Positions 25,834 through 35,980 of a DNA stretch of 64,000 bases are shown here, piece by piece. Where the stretch lies: positions 1 through 64,000 of the forward strand of contig CAITNQ010000203.1 of NCBI GenBank assembly GCA_903893785.1, in the 5' to 3' direction. A program made the position numbers and the translations under genes. Source of the DNA: an uncultured Gemmatimonadota bacterium (lineage in GTDB: Bacteria; Latescibacterota; UBA2968; UBA8231). The notes beneath the pieces were generated by a model. The model was not told where the DNA came from, ran no database searches, and saw only the letters and a program-made list of their open reading frames with translations. The first letter of the stretch is position 1, and each line of letters begins with the position of its first letter.

Positions 25834-28200
25834 ATGGACGAACGGGTGTGCCCCGACCCATCGCCGTCGCTGCCCAGCCTGCGCTTCGCCGCCCCGGCAA
25901 CCGGCAGGGACCCAGCCACGCATCGCCATCACCCGGCCGTGGCCGTGGGCCCGCTGTGGTTGTGGGCCACCCTGGAACCGCTGGCCGCCAACCCCATCGC
26001 CTGGGTCGCCGGCCGGCCCGCCTGGGCCGGGGCCGCGCCGGCCGACGCGCCGATGGCGGACGACGGGGCACGGGCGGCCACGCCGCCGCAGTTCCTGCAG
26101 GTGTTGACGCTGTCGGGGTTCGGTCCGGGCGCCGACCTGCGCCTGGGCCTGGCCGACGACCGCCGCGGCGGCGACCGGGGCCACCTCACCCTGTGGGTCA
26201 GTGACGGCGAACTGGATTACTTCGGGCCCTTTCTGCGGCCCCACACGCCCGCCGACTTTCTGCTGCAGCTGGACGCTCCGCGGATCCGTCTGACCGCCTG
26301 GGTGCGCAACCGCGGCGACGAGGCTTGGTTTCTGTTGATCGAGGCGGCCGCCCTGGCGCCGGGCGCGTGGGCCGCGGCCACGGTGTCGGCCTCCCTGTGG
26401 CCCGGCGGCCCGGGGTTCAGCCACGTGCAGCTGACCACCGCCCGGCCGGCGGCCGAGGCGGGGCATCCGCGGGCCAAGCGCGACCGCGTGGTGCAACCCG
26501 GAGCAGGCTTCCACTTCCCCGACTGGCGCTCCACCTGGCGCCGGCCCGGACGCCAGGTCACGATCTTCCGCCGCACGGGCCACCACGCCGGTTTCCCGGA
26601 CGTGGCGCTGGCCGGCCCGGCGCACCTGGTCTGTGTCTGGCGCAATGGCTCGCACACCGGTGGCACTGGGGGCATCTCGGTGGCCCACAGCTACGACCTG
26701 GGCCAGACCTGGGAGCCACCGACGCGGGTCACCGCGCTGCCGGGCAACTGCCCGCGGCTGCAGCGCCTGGCCAACGGGTCGCTGCTGCTGCTGGTCGACG
26801 TGCCCTCGCACCCGGACCAGTTCAGGGCCACCTGGGAACTGCGGCTGTGGGACAGCCACGACGAGGGCCAGACCTGGGTCAACCCCCGTTGTCTGGACCC
26901 GCGGCAGACCGGCGGCGGCGGCTGCATTGTGCCCAGCCGGATCGCCGAACTGGCCGACGGCAGCTGGCTGCTGGCCGCCTCGTATTTCGCCCCGCCGCCG
27001 GGTCCGGGGCGCTATGTCGAGATCCTCGACTACTACCGCTCCATCGACTGCGGCCACACCTGGGAACTGCTCGGCCAACCGTACCACTGGCCGCCCTTCT
27101 GCCTGAGCGAACCGAGCCCGGTGGCCCTGCCCGATGGCCGCCTGTTGGTGCTGGCGCGCGAGTCGCGCACCGACGGCAGGCCCGGGGCCCGGGGCTGGTC
27201 CCAGGACGGCGGCCGCACCTGGACCTACAGCGAACTGCCGTACCCGATCACCGGCCGCACCTGTGCCGGCCGGCTCCGCTCCGGCCGGCTCCTCAACACG
27301 TTCCGCTCGGGCATCGGGCGGGCGGCGCTACGCGCCTGGATCGGCGCCCCCGATGACGCCACCCCCGGCATGGCCGCCGGCGCCCACTTCAACGACCGCT
27401 ACAGCATCGGCCTGCGCGACGGCTGGCTCCACGTGGACAACGACGGCTACTGTGGCCAGTTCACCCAGTATACCCTGCCACCGCCGGTCAGCAGCGACGG
27501 CGTCGTGGAGCTCGAATTCACCGTCGAAGTGCGCCGCAACGACGGCCGCGCGGCGACCGTCTCGATTCCCTACACCGGCCGGCTGCGGCTGGGCGTCGAC
27601 CACGTGGCGCTGGCGCATGCCCCCCAGCTGCGCCAGGCGATAGCGCCGGGCCGGCCCCATGTCTATCGCGCCGTCAGTCGCCCGGGGCGGTTCCAGCTGT
27701 GGGTAGATGGCCACGCCGCCCTGGACACGGACCAGGGGGACGGCCGTTGGCAGGAGTGGGGCTGGACGCGGAGCAGCATCTACTGCCTGTCCTTCGGCAA
27801 CGAGGCCCGCGGCTGCGGCGCCAATGGCAGCGACAGCGACGGCTGCCGACCCGATGTCTACGCCGTCAATATCACGCCTGAAGTGACCGGGTACAGCCGC
27901 TGGCAGCGGTTCGCCGCCGGGCTTGAGGACCCGGCAGCGCCCCGGTGGGAGTGGTCCTGGGACGCCGCCCACGACGGCTTCCCGGACCAGTACCAACTGG
28001 ACCACATGCTCGAGATCGAGGCCAGTGTCAACGGCCACGATCAGGGCTATTCCGGCTGGGTAGAGCTGCCGGACGGCCGCGTCTTCGTGGTCCATTACAC
28101 CGACGACACGGCGCCCGCCGTCAGCGCCAACGCTCACCACCTGGGCGTGCCCTGGATCCGCGGCACCTTCCTGGAACCGGACGACCTGCTGCCCGGTTGA
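25834..28200 (+). CDS. Sialidase/BNR (Asp-box) repeat protein with additional beta-sandwich region
   Basis: Asp-box motifs SYDLGQTW, SHDEGQTW, SIDCGHTW, SQDGGRTW. Confidence 0.7.
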   Translation: MDERVCPDPSPSLPSLRFAAPATGRDPATHRHHPAVAVGPLWLWATLEPLAANPIAWVAGRPAWAGAAPADAPMADDGARAATPPQFLQVLTLSGFGPGADLRLGLADDRRGGDRGHLTLWVSDGELDYFGPFLRPHTPADFLLQLDAPRIRLTAWVRNRGDEAWFLLIEAAALAPGAWAAATVSASLWPGGPGFSHVQLTTARPAAEAGHPRAKRDRVVQPGAGFHFPDWRSTWRRPGRQVTIFRRTGHHAGFPDVALAGPAHLVCVWRNGSHTGGTGGISVAHSYDLGQTWEPPTRVTALPGNCPRLQRLANGSLLLLVDVPSHPDQFRATWELRLWDSHDEGQTWVNPRCLDPRQTGGGGCIVPSRIAELADGSWLLAASYFAPPPGPGRYVEILDYYRSIDCGHTWELLGQPYHWPPFCLSEPSPVALPDGRLLVLARESRTDGRPGARGWSQDGGRTWTYSELPYPITGRTCAGRLRSGRLLNTFRSGIGRAALRAWIGAPDDATPGMAAGAHFNDRYSIGLRDGWLHVDNDGYCGQFTQYTLPPPVSSDGVVELEFTVEVRRNDGRAATVSIPYTGRLRLGVDHVALAHAPQLRQAIAPGRPHVYRAVSRPGRFQLWVDGHAALDTDQGDGRWQEWGWTRSSIYCLSFGNEARGCGANGSDSDGCRPDVYAVNITPEVTGYSRWQRFAAGLEDPAAPRWEWSWDAAHDGFPDQYQLDHMLEIEASVNGHDQGYSGWVELPDGRVFVVHYTDDTAPAVSANAHHLGVPWIRGTFLEPDDLLPG

Positions 28201-28208
28201 GCTGGGGG

Positions 28209-29288
28209 TCAGAAGCGCAGGGCGCGGATGCGCTCGAGGTAGTACCGGTAGTTCGACAGCGGCGTGTCCGGGGTGATCAGGTGGTCCGGGGCCAGCACCA
28301 GGCCCCCCTGCCGCACCCGCTCCAAGTGCCGCTCGATCTCCGCGTCGATGGCTTCCGGACCCCGTTCCAGCACCAGCTTGTCGAAGCCGCCGATGATCCG
28401 CAGCTCGCGGCCGTAGCGCTGGCGGGCCGCCTCGGGCGTGGCGCCCCAGGTACCGGGTTCGAGCGGGAACATGACATTGACGCCCGCCGCCAGCCAGTGG
28501 GGCAGCAGCGGCTCCACCTGGCCATCCGAATCCAGCCCGTAGAGCGGCACGCCGTAATGGTCCAGGCGACTGCGAATGCGGCGGTAGCCGGGCGCCACGC
28601 AGCGCTCGAAGACCATCGGGCTGACCAGCGGCCCGCTCTTGCCGCAGATGTCTTCCCAGCCGAAACCCATGTCCGGAACCACCCCTTGGGCGCGCATTCG
28701 GGGCAACACCTGATCCAGTCCCCAGCAGGTCAGGTCGGCGAGGGTGTTGACCATGTCGGCGTAGCAGTCAGGGTCGTCGTACATCAGGTACGACATGTTC
28801 TCGACGCCCATCCAGTTGCGGATCCAGCCCATCATCGACGCCGTGCCGACGGTGATCGGCAGGCCGCTGGCCTGAGCCCGGCGAATCTGCTCGTCCAGGT
28901 TGGCGGGCACGCGCGCGGCGTCGGGCTGCAGCCGCTGCTTGAACGGGTCCCAGTCGCGGCTCGTCTTGAGGGTGAAGTCGAGGTAGTGGGGAATGCAGCT
29001 GCGGTACTTCCAGTCCTGCTGCACGACGCCGTCGCTGGCCCGGAAAATGCGGTACTCTGCCGTTTCCTCCAGGGTTTCCTCGGCGAAACCGGGGTACAGG
29101 CCCAGGTCCACGCCGACGCCGGTCCAGTGGGGCACGCTGCCGAAGAAGGCATGGGCGTCCGCGCCGGCCGGCAGCCCCTCCTGTTCCCAACGGGCGAAGG
29201 TCTCGGGCCAAGCGGTCCAGTGGATCACCGGCAGGCGGTCGAAGTCACCGTAGTGCATGATGCGCTGCCACAGTTCGCGGGGGGTCAT
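28209..29288 (-). CDS. Uroporphyrinogen decarboxylase (URO-D/MtaA/CmuA-like) family protein, paralog 3
   Basis: GFGWEDICGKSGPLVSP, LYGLDSDGQVEPLLPHWLAAGVNVMFPLEPG, IIGGFDKLVL, SNYRYYLERI. Confidence 0.8.
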   Translation of the reverse strand: MTPRELWQRIMHYGDFDRLPVIHWTAWPETFARWEQEGLPAGADAHAFFGSVPHWTGVGVDLGLYPGFAEETLEETAEYRIFRASDGVVQQDWKYRSCIPHYLDFTLKTSRDWDPFKQRLQPDAARVPANLDEQIRRAQASGLPITVGTASMMGWIRNWMGVENMSYLMYDDPDCYADMVNTLADLTCWGLDQVLPRMRAQGVVPDMGFGWEDICGKSGPLVSPMVFERCVAPGYRRIRSRLDHYGVPLYGLDSDGQVEPLLPHWLAAGVNVMFPLEPGTWGATPEAARQRYGRELRIIGGFDKLVLERGPEAIDAEIERHLERVRQGGLVLAPDHLITPDTPLSNYRYYLERIRALRF

Positions 29289-29560
29289 GGCACCTCGGGT
29301 GGCTGCGGGTCAAGAAGGCCGGCCACGGTCGATGGGGCCCGGGGGTGGCCAGGCCGGGGCGCCGGCGGCGGCGCCGGCCGGACGGGCAAATCACCGCCGC
29401 CGGGACCGGGCGGTCAAGCGGCCCTTTGCCCGCCACCGAGGCCGCCATGGCGCCCCGGTGGCAGTGGCCTAGATTCCGCATGGGCGGCCCGGCGCCGGCC
29501 GACGCCGGGGTCGGCGGCGCGGTGGGCCAGGCCAACCCCCAGAACGAGGAGAGATACCCC

Positions 29561-30292
29561 ATGTCCATGGGAGAAACACGCGGGACGCTGCTGCTGGCCA
29601 TCGGGCTGGCGGTGGCCGGTGGGCTGATCGGCCACGGCCTGGGCCAGATGCGCCGGGCCGAACGCTATGTAACCGTCAAGGGCATTGCCGAGCGGGAGGT
29701 GCGCGCCGATGTGGCGATCTGGCCGCTGCGGGTGGTCGTCGGCGACAACAACCTTGGCCGCGGCCAGGCGCAGCTGGAAACGGGCATGGCCCAGATCCGC
29801 CAATTCCTCCAGCGCCAGGGCATCGATGCCAGCAGCGCCCAAGTGCAGGCCTTCTCGGTGACCGACGCGCTGGCCAATCCGTACAGTGCCAACAACAGCC
29901 AGGCCAGCCGCTATGTCTTCAACCAGACTCTGGTGGTCCGCGCCAACGAACCCGACAAAGTCATGGCGGCCACGGCCCGGATTGGCGAACTGGCCGCCGC
30001 CGGGGTGGTCCTGTCTTCGGGTAACGAGTACGGTAACGGCGGGCCGGCGTTTCTGTTCACCGGACTGAACCAGCTCAAACCGGAAATGATCGCCGAGGCC
30101 ACAGCTCGGGCCCGCGAGGCGGCGGAGAAGTTTGCCCGCGACGCGGGTAGTCGCGTCGGGGGCATCCGGCGGGCCAACCAGGGCATGTTCGAGATTCTGC
30201 CGCGCGACAGCGCGCCGGGGATCACCGAGGAGAGTCAGGTGATCAAAACGGTGCGGGTGGTGACCACGGTGGAGTACCTGCTGGAGGACTGA
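29561..30292 (+). CDS. SIMPL (DUF541) domain protein
   Basis: N-terminal hydrophobic anchor; RYVTVKGIAEREVRADVAIWPL, ATARAREAAEKFARDAGSRVGGIRRANQG, KTVRVVTTVEYLLE. Confidence 0.85.
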   Translation: MSMGETRGTLLLAIGLAVAGGLIGHGLGQMRRAERYVTVKGIAEREVRADVAIWPLRVVVGDNNLGRGQAQLETGMAQIRQFLQRQGIDASSAQVQAFSVTDALANPYSANNSQASRYVFNQTLVVRANEPDKVMAATARIGELAAAGVVLSSGNEYGNGGPAFLFTGLNQLKPEMIAEATARAREAAEKFARDAGSRVGGIRRANQGMFEILPRDSAPGITEESQVIKTVRVVTTVEYLLED

Positions 30293-30430
30293 ATCCGGAC
30301 GGGCCGGCCGCCCGGAGCCCGGACCCCGGCGACGGCCCGACGGCTGGGTGGGACGAGGGTGGGGTCTGGCCGTCTCGGCCGCCGGACGGGCCGGCCGTCG
30401 CGGCCGACCCGTCCCCGCACCGGCAACGGT

Positions 30431-33400
30431 TCAGTGGGACGCGCGGTGGAACTTCTCCTCGCTCGGACCCAGCAGCATATACATGCTGGGCACCACCACC
30501 AGGGTCAGCGCGGTGGCAAAAGACAGCCCGGAGATAATCACCACGGCCATCGGCGCCCACCACTGGGCCGACGAACCGCCGGCGGAAAAGGTCCAGGTAT
30601 CGAAGTCCATGGACCAGCCGGCGGCCAGCGGGATGATACCGACAATGGTGGTCAACGCGGTCAGGATAACGGGCCGGAAACGGGTTCTGCCCGCCTCGAT
30701 GACGGCGTCCAGTTTGTCCCGCCCCCAGCTGCGCAGCTTGTTGATGTAGTCGAGCAGTACGATGGCGTTGGTAACCACCACGCCGGCCAAGCTGATGACC
30801 CCGATGCCGGTCATGATCACGCCAAAGGGCAGCTGCGCTACCAGCAGCCCCCATAGCGCGCCGATGGTCGACAGGATGACGCTGGACATGATGATCAGCA
30901 CCAGCACCACCGAGTCGAACTGGGTCACCAAGATCATGGCGATGATGAACAGCGTGATGATCAGCGCCTTGCCCAGGAAATTGGCCGCCGCCTGCTGTTC
31001 CTCGTCCTGGCCGCGGTAGCGGATGGCATAGCCACCCGGCACCTCGTACCCCTTGAGTCGTTCCTTGACGTCGTGCAGCACGTCGTTGGCCAGGCGGCCG
31101 TAGTTGCTGCCGGTGATGGTCACGACGCGTTTCAGGTCCGCGCGGCGAATGGTGCCGAAACCGGCGGCGGTGCTTACCTGGGCGACACTGGACAGGGGGA
31201 TCTGCCGGCCCTCTTTGAAAATGAACACGCGGTCCAGATCCGCCAGTGACTGACGGAACTCCTCGGCAAAGCGCACGTTGATTTTGAAGTCGTCTTCTTC
31301 GACGCGGAAGTCGCCCGCATCGAAACCGTTGATGGCCGTGCGCACGGCCATGGCCACGTCCTGGGTGCTCAGACCGAGGACCGCGGCCTTTTCCCGGTCG
31401 ACACGCACCGTCAGCTCGGGCTTGCTGCTCTCGAAGTCGTCTTTCAGATCGCCCAGGCCGGGAATGTCCTTGATCCGCGTCTGCACGTCCTGCGCCAGCT
31501 GCCCCAGCGCCAGGTAGTCATCGCCGGTGATCTGGATCTCCACCGGCTCGCCCACCGGCGGCCCGTTCTCCTCCTTGTCGAGCCGGACCTCAGCGCCGGT
31601 GGCGTACTTGATCTTGTCCACCGACTGGTTGAAGGTCCGCAGCGAGGGTTGGGTGCGGTCGGCGAAGTCGCGGTAGTCCATGTAGATGCGGGCTTCATTG
31701 GCGGTGTTGAAGCCGCCGGACAGACCGCCGCTGCCGGCCGAGATGCCGACGCTGGTGACGACATTGGCAATGTCGGTGAACCCGGCCGCGGTCTGCTCGA
31801 GCTGGCGCGCCAGGTCATCGGTCGCTTCCAGGCGCATGCCCACCGGACCCTTGATGCCAATCCAGGCAGCGTCCGGGTCGGTCTGCGGCATGAACTCGAC
31901 GCCGCGGTTGAAGGCGCCGTAGATGAACAGGCTGGCGACCAAGAAGGCGCCGGCGACGCCCAGGGTCGACCAGGGCCGGCGCACGGCCAGTCGCAGTACT
32001 TTCTCGTAGTTGGCAATGACCACGCGGTGGTAGTAGTCCGAACCGCTGGCGAAGCGGTCGGCGGCGGCCGGGTCCAGACGCATGAACTTGGCGCAGAACA
32101 CCGGGTTGATCACCAGCGCCACAAATAGCGACGCCATCAGCACGGTGATCACGGTGATCGGCAGGTACTTCATGAACTCGCCCATGATACCGGGCCAGAA
32201 CAGCATCGGCGCGTACGCCGCCACCGTGGTCAGGGTCGAGGAAACCACGGCCGCGGCGACCTCGTTGGTACCGTCGATGGCGCCCTCGATGGGCCCTTTA
32301 CCCAGGCTGCGGTGGCGGTGGATGTTCTCCACCACCACAATGGCATCGTCCACCAGTCGGCCCAGGGCAATGATCAGGCTGAAGAGGACGATGAAGTTGA
32401 GCGTCACGCCCATCATCTGGATGACGATGAAGGCAATGAGCATGCTCAGGGGAATGGCGGTGGCGATGAAGAACGAGTTGGTGAAGCCGAGGAAGATGAA
32501 GATGCACAGCACCACCAGGATAAAGCCGCTGATGATGTGGTTCTGCAGATCGCGCAGCATCTCGCGGATGAACTTGGAGTAGTCGCCCTGGATGGTGATG
32601 TGGGTGCCGTTGGGCAGCTGCGCCTCGCGGGCGGCAATGATGCGCTTCACCTCGTCGGTGATCTGGATGATGTTTTCACCCGCCCGCTTGGTGACACTGA
32701 GCGTCAGGCAGGGGCGGCCGTTGAGCCGCGAGATGGTGGCGCGGTCTTTGAACCCGTACTCGACCGCCGCCACATCGCGGATGTAAACCGGCCCGTTGGG
32801 GCCGGCGGTGATCACCAGGTTGGCGAAGGCATAGGGGTCTTTCAGTTCGCCGGGGACGCGCACCGAGTAGGTGTAGCTGCCGACGTCCATGGCGCCGCCC
32901 GGGATAGTGACGTGCTCGGTCTGAATGGTGCGCGTCACATCCCACAGGCTCAGGTTGTACTTGCTCAGGCGCGCCGGGTCGATCTTGATCTTCACCTCCC
33001 GCTCCAGAGCCCCGGTGACCTGGGCCTCCAACACCCCGGGGATGGCCTCGAACTCGTCGCCGAGGTCATCGGCAACGCGCTTCAGCTTGACCAGATCATA
33101 ATCAGCGGTGAGGATGACGTTGATGATCGGCATGTTCTCGAAGTTGACCTCGGTAACCACCGGTTCTTCGACATCATCCGGCAGGTCCTGCCGCGCTGAC
33201 TGCACCTTGTCCTTGACCCGCTGCAGGGCGTAATCGAGGTCCACCTTGGGGTCGAATTCGACGGCGATCACCGAGACGCTCTCCGACGAGCTGGAGGTGA
33301 TCTCCTTGACGTTCTTGAGCGTCTTGAGCTCCTGCTCGATCTTGCGCGTGATCAGGTTCTCGATGTCTTCCGGCGCGACGCCGGGATAGACGGTGGTGAC

Positions 33401-33538
33401 GATCATGAAGGGAATCTTGACGTCAGGGGCGGCCTCGCGCGGCAGCGAGCTGTAGCTGAGCAGGCCGACAACGACGATGAACAGCGTCAACACCAGCACC
33501 GTGATCGGTTTGCGGACGGCCAGACCGGTGATACTCAT
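30431..33538 (-). CDS. RND (AcrB/AcrD/AcrF-type) efflux transporter permease
   Basis: 1035 aa; SLPREAAPDVKIPFMIVTTVYPG, GRLVDDAIVVVENI, repeated TM bundles. Confidence 0.93.
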   Translation of the reverse strand: MSITGLAVRKPITVLVLTLFIVVVGLLSYSSLPREAAPDVKIPFMIVTTVYPGVAPEDIENLITRKIEQELKTLKNVKEITSSSSESVSVIAVEFDPKVDLDYALQRVKDKVQSARQDLPDDVEEPVVTEVNFENMPIINVILTADYDLVKLKRVADDLGDEFEAIPGVLEAQVTGALEREVKIKIDPARLSKYNLSLWDVTRTIQTEHVTIPGGAMDVGSYTYSVRVPGELKDPYAFANLVITAGPNGPVYIRDVAAVEYGFKDRATISRLNGRPCLTLSVTKRAGENIIQITDEVKRIIAAREAQLPNGTHITIQGDYSKFIREMLRDLQNHIISGFILVVLCIFIFLGFTNSFFIATAIPLSMLIAFIVIQMMGVTLNFIVLFSLIIALGRLVDDAIVVVENIHRHRSLGKGPIEGAIDGTNEVAAAVVSSTLTTVAAYAPMLFWPGIMGEFMKYLPITVITVLMASLFVALVINPVFCAKFMRLDPAAADRFASGSDYYHRVVIANYEKVLRLAVRRPWSTLGVAGAFLVASLFIYGAFNRGVEFMPQTDPDAAWIGIKGPVGMRLEATDDLARQLEQTAAGFTDIANVVTSVGISAGSGGLSGGFNTANEARIYMDYRDFADRTQPSLRTFNQSVDKIKYATGAEVRLDKEENGPPVGEPVEIQITGDDYLALGQLAQDVQTRIKDIPGLGDLKDDFESSKPELTVRVDREKAAVLGLSTQDVAMAVRTAINGFDAGDFRVEEDDFKINVRFAEEFRQSLADLDRVFIFKEGRQIPLSSVAQVSTAAGFGTIRRADLKRVVTITGSNYGRLANDVLHDVKERLKGYEVPGGYAIRYRGQDEEQQAAANFLGKALIITLFIIAMILVTQFDSVVLVLIIMSSVILSTIGALWGLLVAQLPFGVIMTGIGVISLAGVVVTNAIVLLDYINKLRSWGRDKLDAVIEAGRTRFRPVILTALTTIVGIIPLAAGWSMDFDTWTFSAGGSSAQWWAPMAVVIISGLSFATALTLVVVPSMYMLLGPSEEKFHRASH

Positions 33539-34608
33539 GGCACGGCGACCTCCGGGCGCGCGGCCGGCGCATACTCGCCGGTGATCTTCACCCGGTCCCC
33601 ACTAACCAGGTTGTGCTGGCCTTTGGTCACCACCCGTTCGCCGGCGGCCAGGCCCTGGGTTACGACGACCATCTCATCGCCGGCCCCGTCAATCGCCACG
33701 GCCCGCTCAACGGCCAGGGTGTCGCGCTCCACCACCATCACCTTGCGGCCAGACTGGGTCTCGATGAGGGCGTCGAGGGGGATCTGCAGCGCGTCGGCAA
33801 AGGTGCGGCGCTGGATGCGGGCATTGCCCATGATGCCGGCTCGGATCAGACCCTCGCGGTTGTCGACGACGATCTCGCACAGGAAGGTGCGCACGCCCGG
33901 GTTAGCCTCGGGGGCCAGGTAGTTGATGGTGCCGGCGAACTGACGGCCGGGAATGGCATCAAAGGATAGGGCCACGGTGTTGCCGGTGCGGAAGTCGGCG
34001 ATCAGCCGTTCGGGGATGCCCGCCTGGACCTTGACCCGGTCGATCTCGATCAGGCGGAAGGCCGGCGTGCCGGGCCCGAGCACCTTGCCGACCTCGGCAT
34101 TGCGCATGGTCACGGTGCCGGCGAAGGGGGCCTGGAGGGTCGCATCGCGCAGCTGCTTGCTGGCGATGTCGTGACCCGACTGGGCCTGCGCCAGCGCCAG
34201 GCGGGCCGCGTCGAGGGCCGATGACGGCACGCTGCCGGCGGTGAAGAGCTGCTCGGTGCGGGCAAACTCGCCCTGCTGGAAGACCAGGTTGGCGCGCGCC
34301 AGCTCCAGTGCCGCGCGCAGCACCTGGGTGTCGGTCTCCAGCAGCACGCGGCCGGCGGCGACGCGGTCCCCCTTGTCGGCCAGCACGCGGGTGACCTGGC
34401 CCCCATTGACCAGGCTCAGCTCAGCCTCGCGGAAGGGACTGACGACCACCGGCAGAGTAACGTATTCGACAAAGGTCTGCGGCCGCACGGCGAACACTTC
34501 GACGTTGGTGGTCTTGGCCGCCACCTGCGGCGTGGGCGCTTCGCTCTCCTGGCGCCCGCAGGCCGCCAGCAGCACCACCAGGGCGATCCAGCCAAGGTAC
34601 CGGGTCAT
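33535..34608 (-). CDS. RND efflux periplasmic adaptor (membrane fusion protein)
   Basis: Lipoprotein-like N-terminus LVVLLAACG; ATLQAPFAGTV; ATGA-type overlap with the RND gene. Confidence 0.9.
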   Translation of the reverse strand: MTRYLGWIALVVLLAACGRQESEAPTPQVAAKTTNVEVFAVRPQTFVEYVTLPVVVSPFREAELSLVNGGQVTRVLADKGDRVAAGRVLLETDTQVLRAALELARANLVFQQGEFARTEQLFTAGSVPSSALDAARLALAQAQSGHDIASKQLRDATLQAPFAGTVTMRNAEVGKVLGPGTPAFRLIEIDRVKVQAGIPERLIADFRTGNTVALSFDAIPGRQFAGTINYLAPEANPGVRTFLCEIVVDNREGLIRAGIMGNARIQRRTFADALQIPLDALIETQSGRKVMVVERDTLAVERAVAIDGAGDEMVVVTQGLAAGERVVTKGQHNLVSGDRVKITGEYAPAARPEVAVP

Positions 34609-35975
34609 CGCGGGTTGTCCTTTCGGTTGCCGGCGGCATCGAGCCGGCCCAGGCTTTTGTTCAACGTGATCTGGGCTACGGTGCCATTGTAGAGGGCTTG
34701 GGTCAGCTGGGTGCGGGCCGACTGCAACGCTAGCTGCGCGTCCAGCACCTCCAGCTGGGTGGCCTTACCGTTGGCGTACAGGGCCTCGGCGATCTCCACC
34801 GCGCGGCTGGCCTCGTCGACATTGAGCTGGCCGCTGGCCATCTGCGCCAGGGCCTGGCGCAGATCCATCACCGCCTGCTGCACGTCGATGGCGGCCGCGT
34901 CGCGGGCTTTCAGCTGCTCGGTCTGCGAACGGCGCAGGTCCAGACGGGCCTGCTGGTACTGGGCCGACGAGCGCAGGCCGCTGAAGATCGGCACGCTCAG
35001 ATTCAAGCCGGCGGTCCAGTAGGTGGACCAGTCGGCCCGGTCGTACCCGAGGCGGTCGAAATTGCCGTTATAGGCCATGGTCGTGCTGGCGGACAGGGTT
35101 GGCAGGAAGTCGCCGCGGGCGATCCTGACGGCCTGCTGCTGCAGCTTGACGCCCAACTCGGCCATGGCCAGGTCCGGCCGACCGGTAAGGTCGGCCGCCG
35201 ACGCCGCGGCCAGCACGCTGGTGTCAGGCGGCGCTAACTGGCCGCTGACGCCCACCGGGGTGGCCGGATCGACGCCTATCACCTGCGTCAGCCGCAGCAG
35301 CGCGGTGCGCGTGCGGTTCTGCGCCTCCAGCAGGCCCGGGCGCAGGTTGGCGGCATTGACGCGGGCCCGCAGCAGATCGAAGTCGGTCGCCGCGCCGGCC
35401 CGACGACGGGTCTCGACATTGGCCAGGTGCCGCTCCGCTTGCGCCACCGCGGCGGCGGCAATGCCCTCCAGTTCGCGCGCCAGCAGGGCGCCGTAAAACG
35501 CCTGCAGCGTGCCATAGACGACGTTCTGGCGCACCAGCCGTTCGGTCTCGGCCGCCAACCGCCGATAGACCCGGGCGCCGTCGAGCGCCGCGCCCACTTT
35601 GCCGCCCACGTAGAGCGGTTGGGTGAGGTTGACCCCAAACGACGAGGTGTAGTCCGTGCCGATCTTCAGCCGGTTTTTGTGCATGACCCCGGCCGAATCC
35701 GGAATGGACATGACGAAGACATTGGGTTTGAGGTTGCGTTCCATGCTCCAGGCGCCATTCACCTGGGGCAGGGCGCCGGAGCGGGCCTCGACGATGCGGC
35801 TGTCGGCACGGGCCAGGTCGTCGCGCGCCTGCACCAGTTCGCGGCTGCCGTCGAGGGCCACGGCGACCGCCTGGTCAACGGTCAGCGCGGACATCTCGGC
35901 CGGGGCGGCCAACGCGGGGCAGGGCGCGGCCAGGCCGGCCACAGCCAGGGCAAACAGGACGGCGGTTCTGCGCAC
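34605..35975 (-). CDS. TolC-family outer membrane efflux protein
   Basis: GTG start inferred at 35975 after AAGGAG; signal-like VRRTAVLFALAVAGLAAPCPALA; NLTQPLYVGGKVGAAL and LNLSVPIFSGLRSSAQYQQARLDL duplicated TolC repeats. Confidence 0.88.
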   Translation of the reverse strand: MRRTAVLFALAVAGLAAPCPALAAPAEMSALTVDQAVAVALDGSRELVQARDDLARADSRIVEARSGALPQVNGAWSMERNLKPNVFVMSIPDSAGVMHKNRLKIGTDYTSSFGVNLTQPLYVGGKVGAALDGARVYRRLAAETERLVRQNVVYGTLQAFYGALLARELEGIAAAAVAQAERHLANVETRRRAGAATDFDLLRARVNAANLRPGLLEAQNRTRTALLRLTQVIGVDPATPVGVSGQLAPPDTSVLAAASAADLTGRPDLAMAELGVKLQQQAVRIARGDFLPTLSASTTMAYNGNFDRLGYDRADWSTYWTAGLNLSVPIFSGLRSSAQYQQARLDLRRSQTEQLKARDAAAIDVQQAVMDLRQALAQMASGQLNVDEASRAVEIAEALYANGKATQLEVLDAQLALQSARTQLTQALYNGTVAQITLNKSLGRLDAAGNRKDNPR

Positions 35976-35980
35976 GGGGG

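Noticed and set aside
24967-27087. 706-aa minus-strand ORF
   Set aside because: Antisense to the Spy-like and Asp-box genes, composition-driven.
30295-30397. 16-bp direct repeat CCGGACGGGCCGGCCG between convergent genes (30295-30310 and 30382-30397)
   Set aside because: Very GC-rich, low-complexity context; likely chance or terminator-related.
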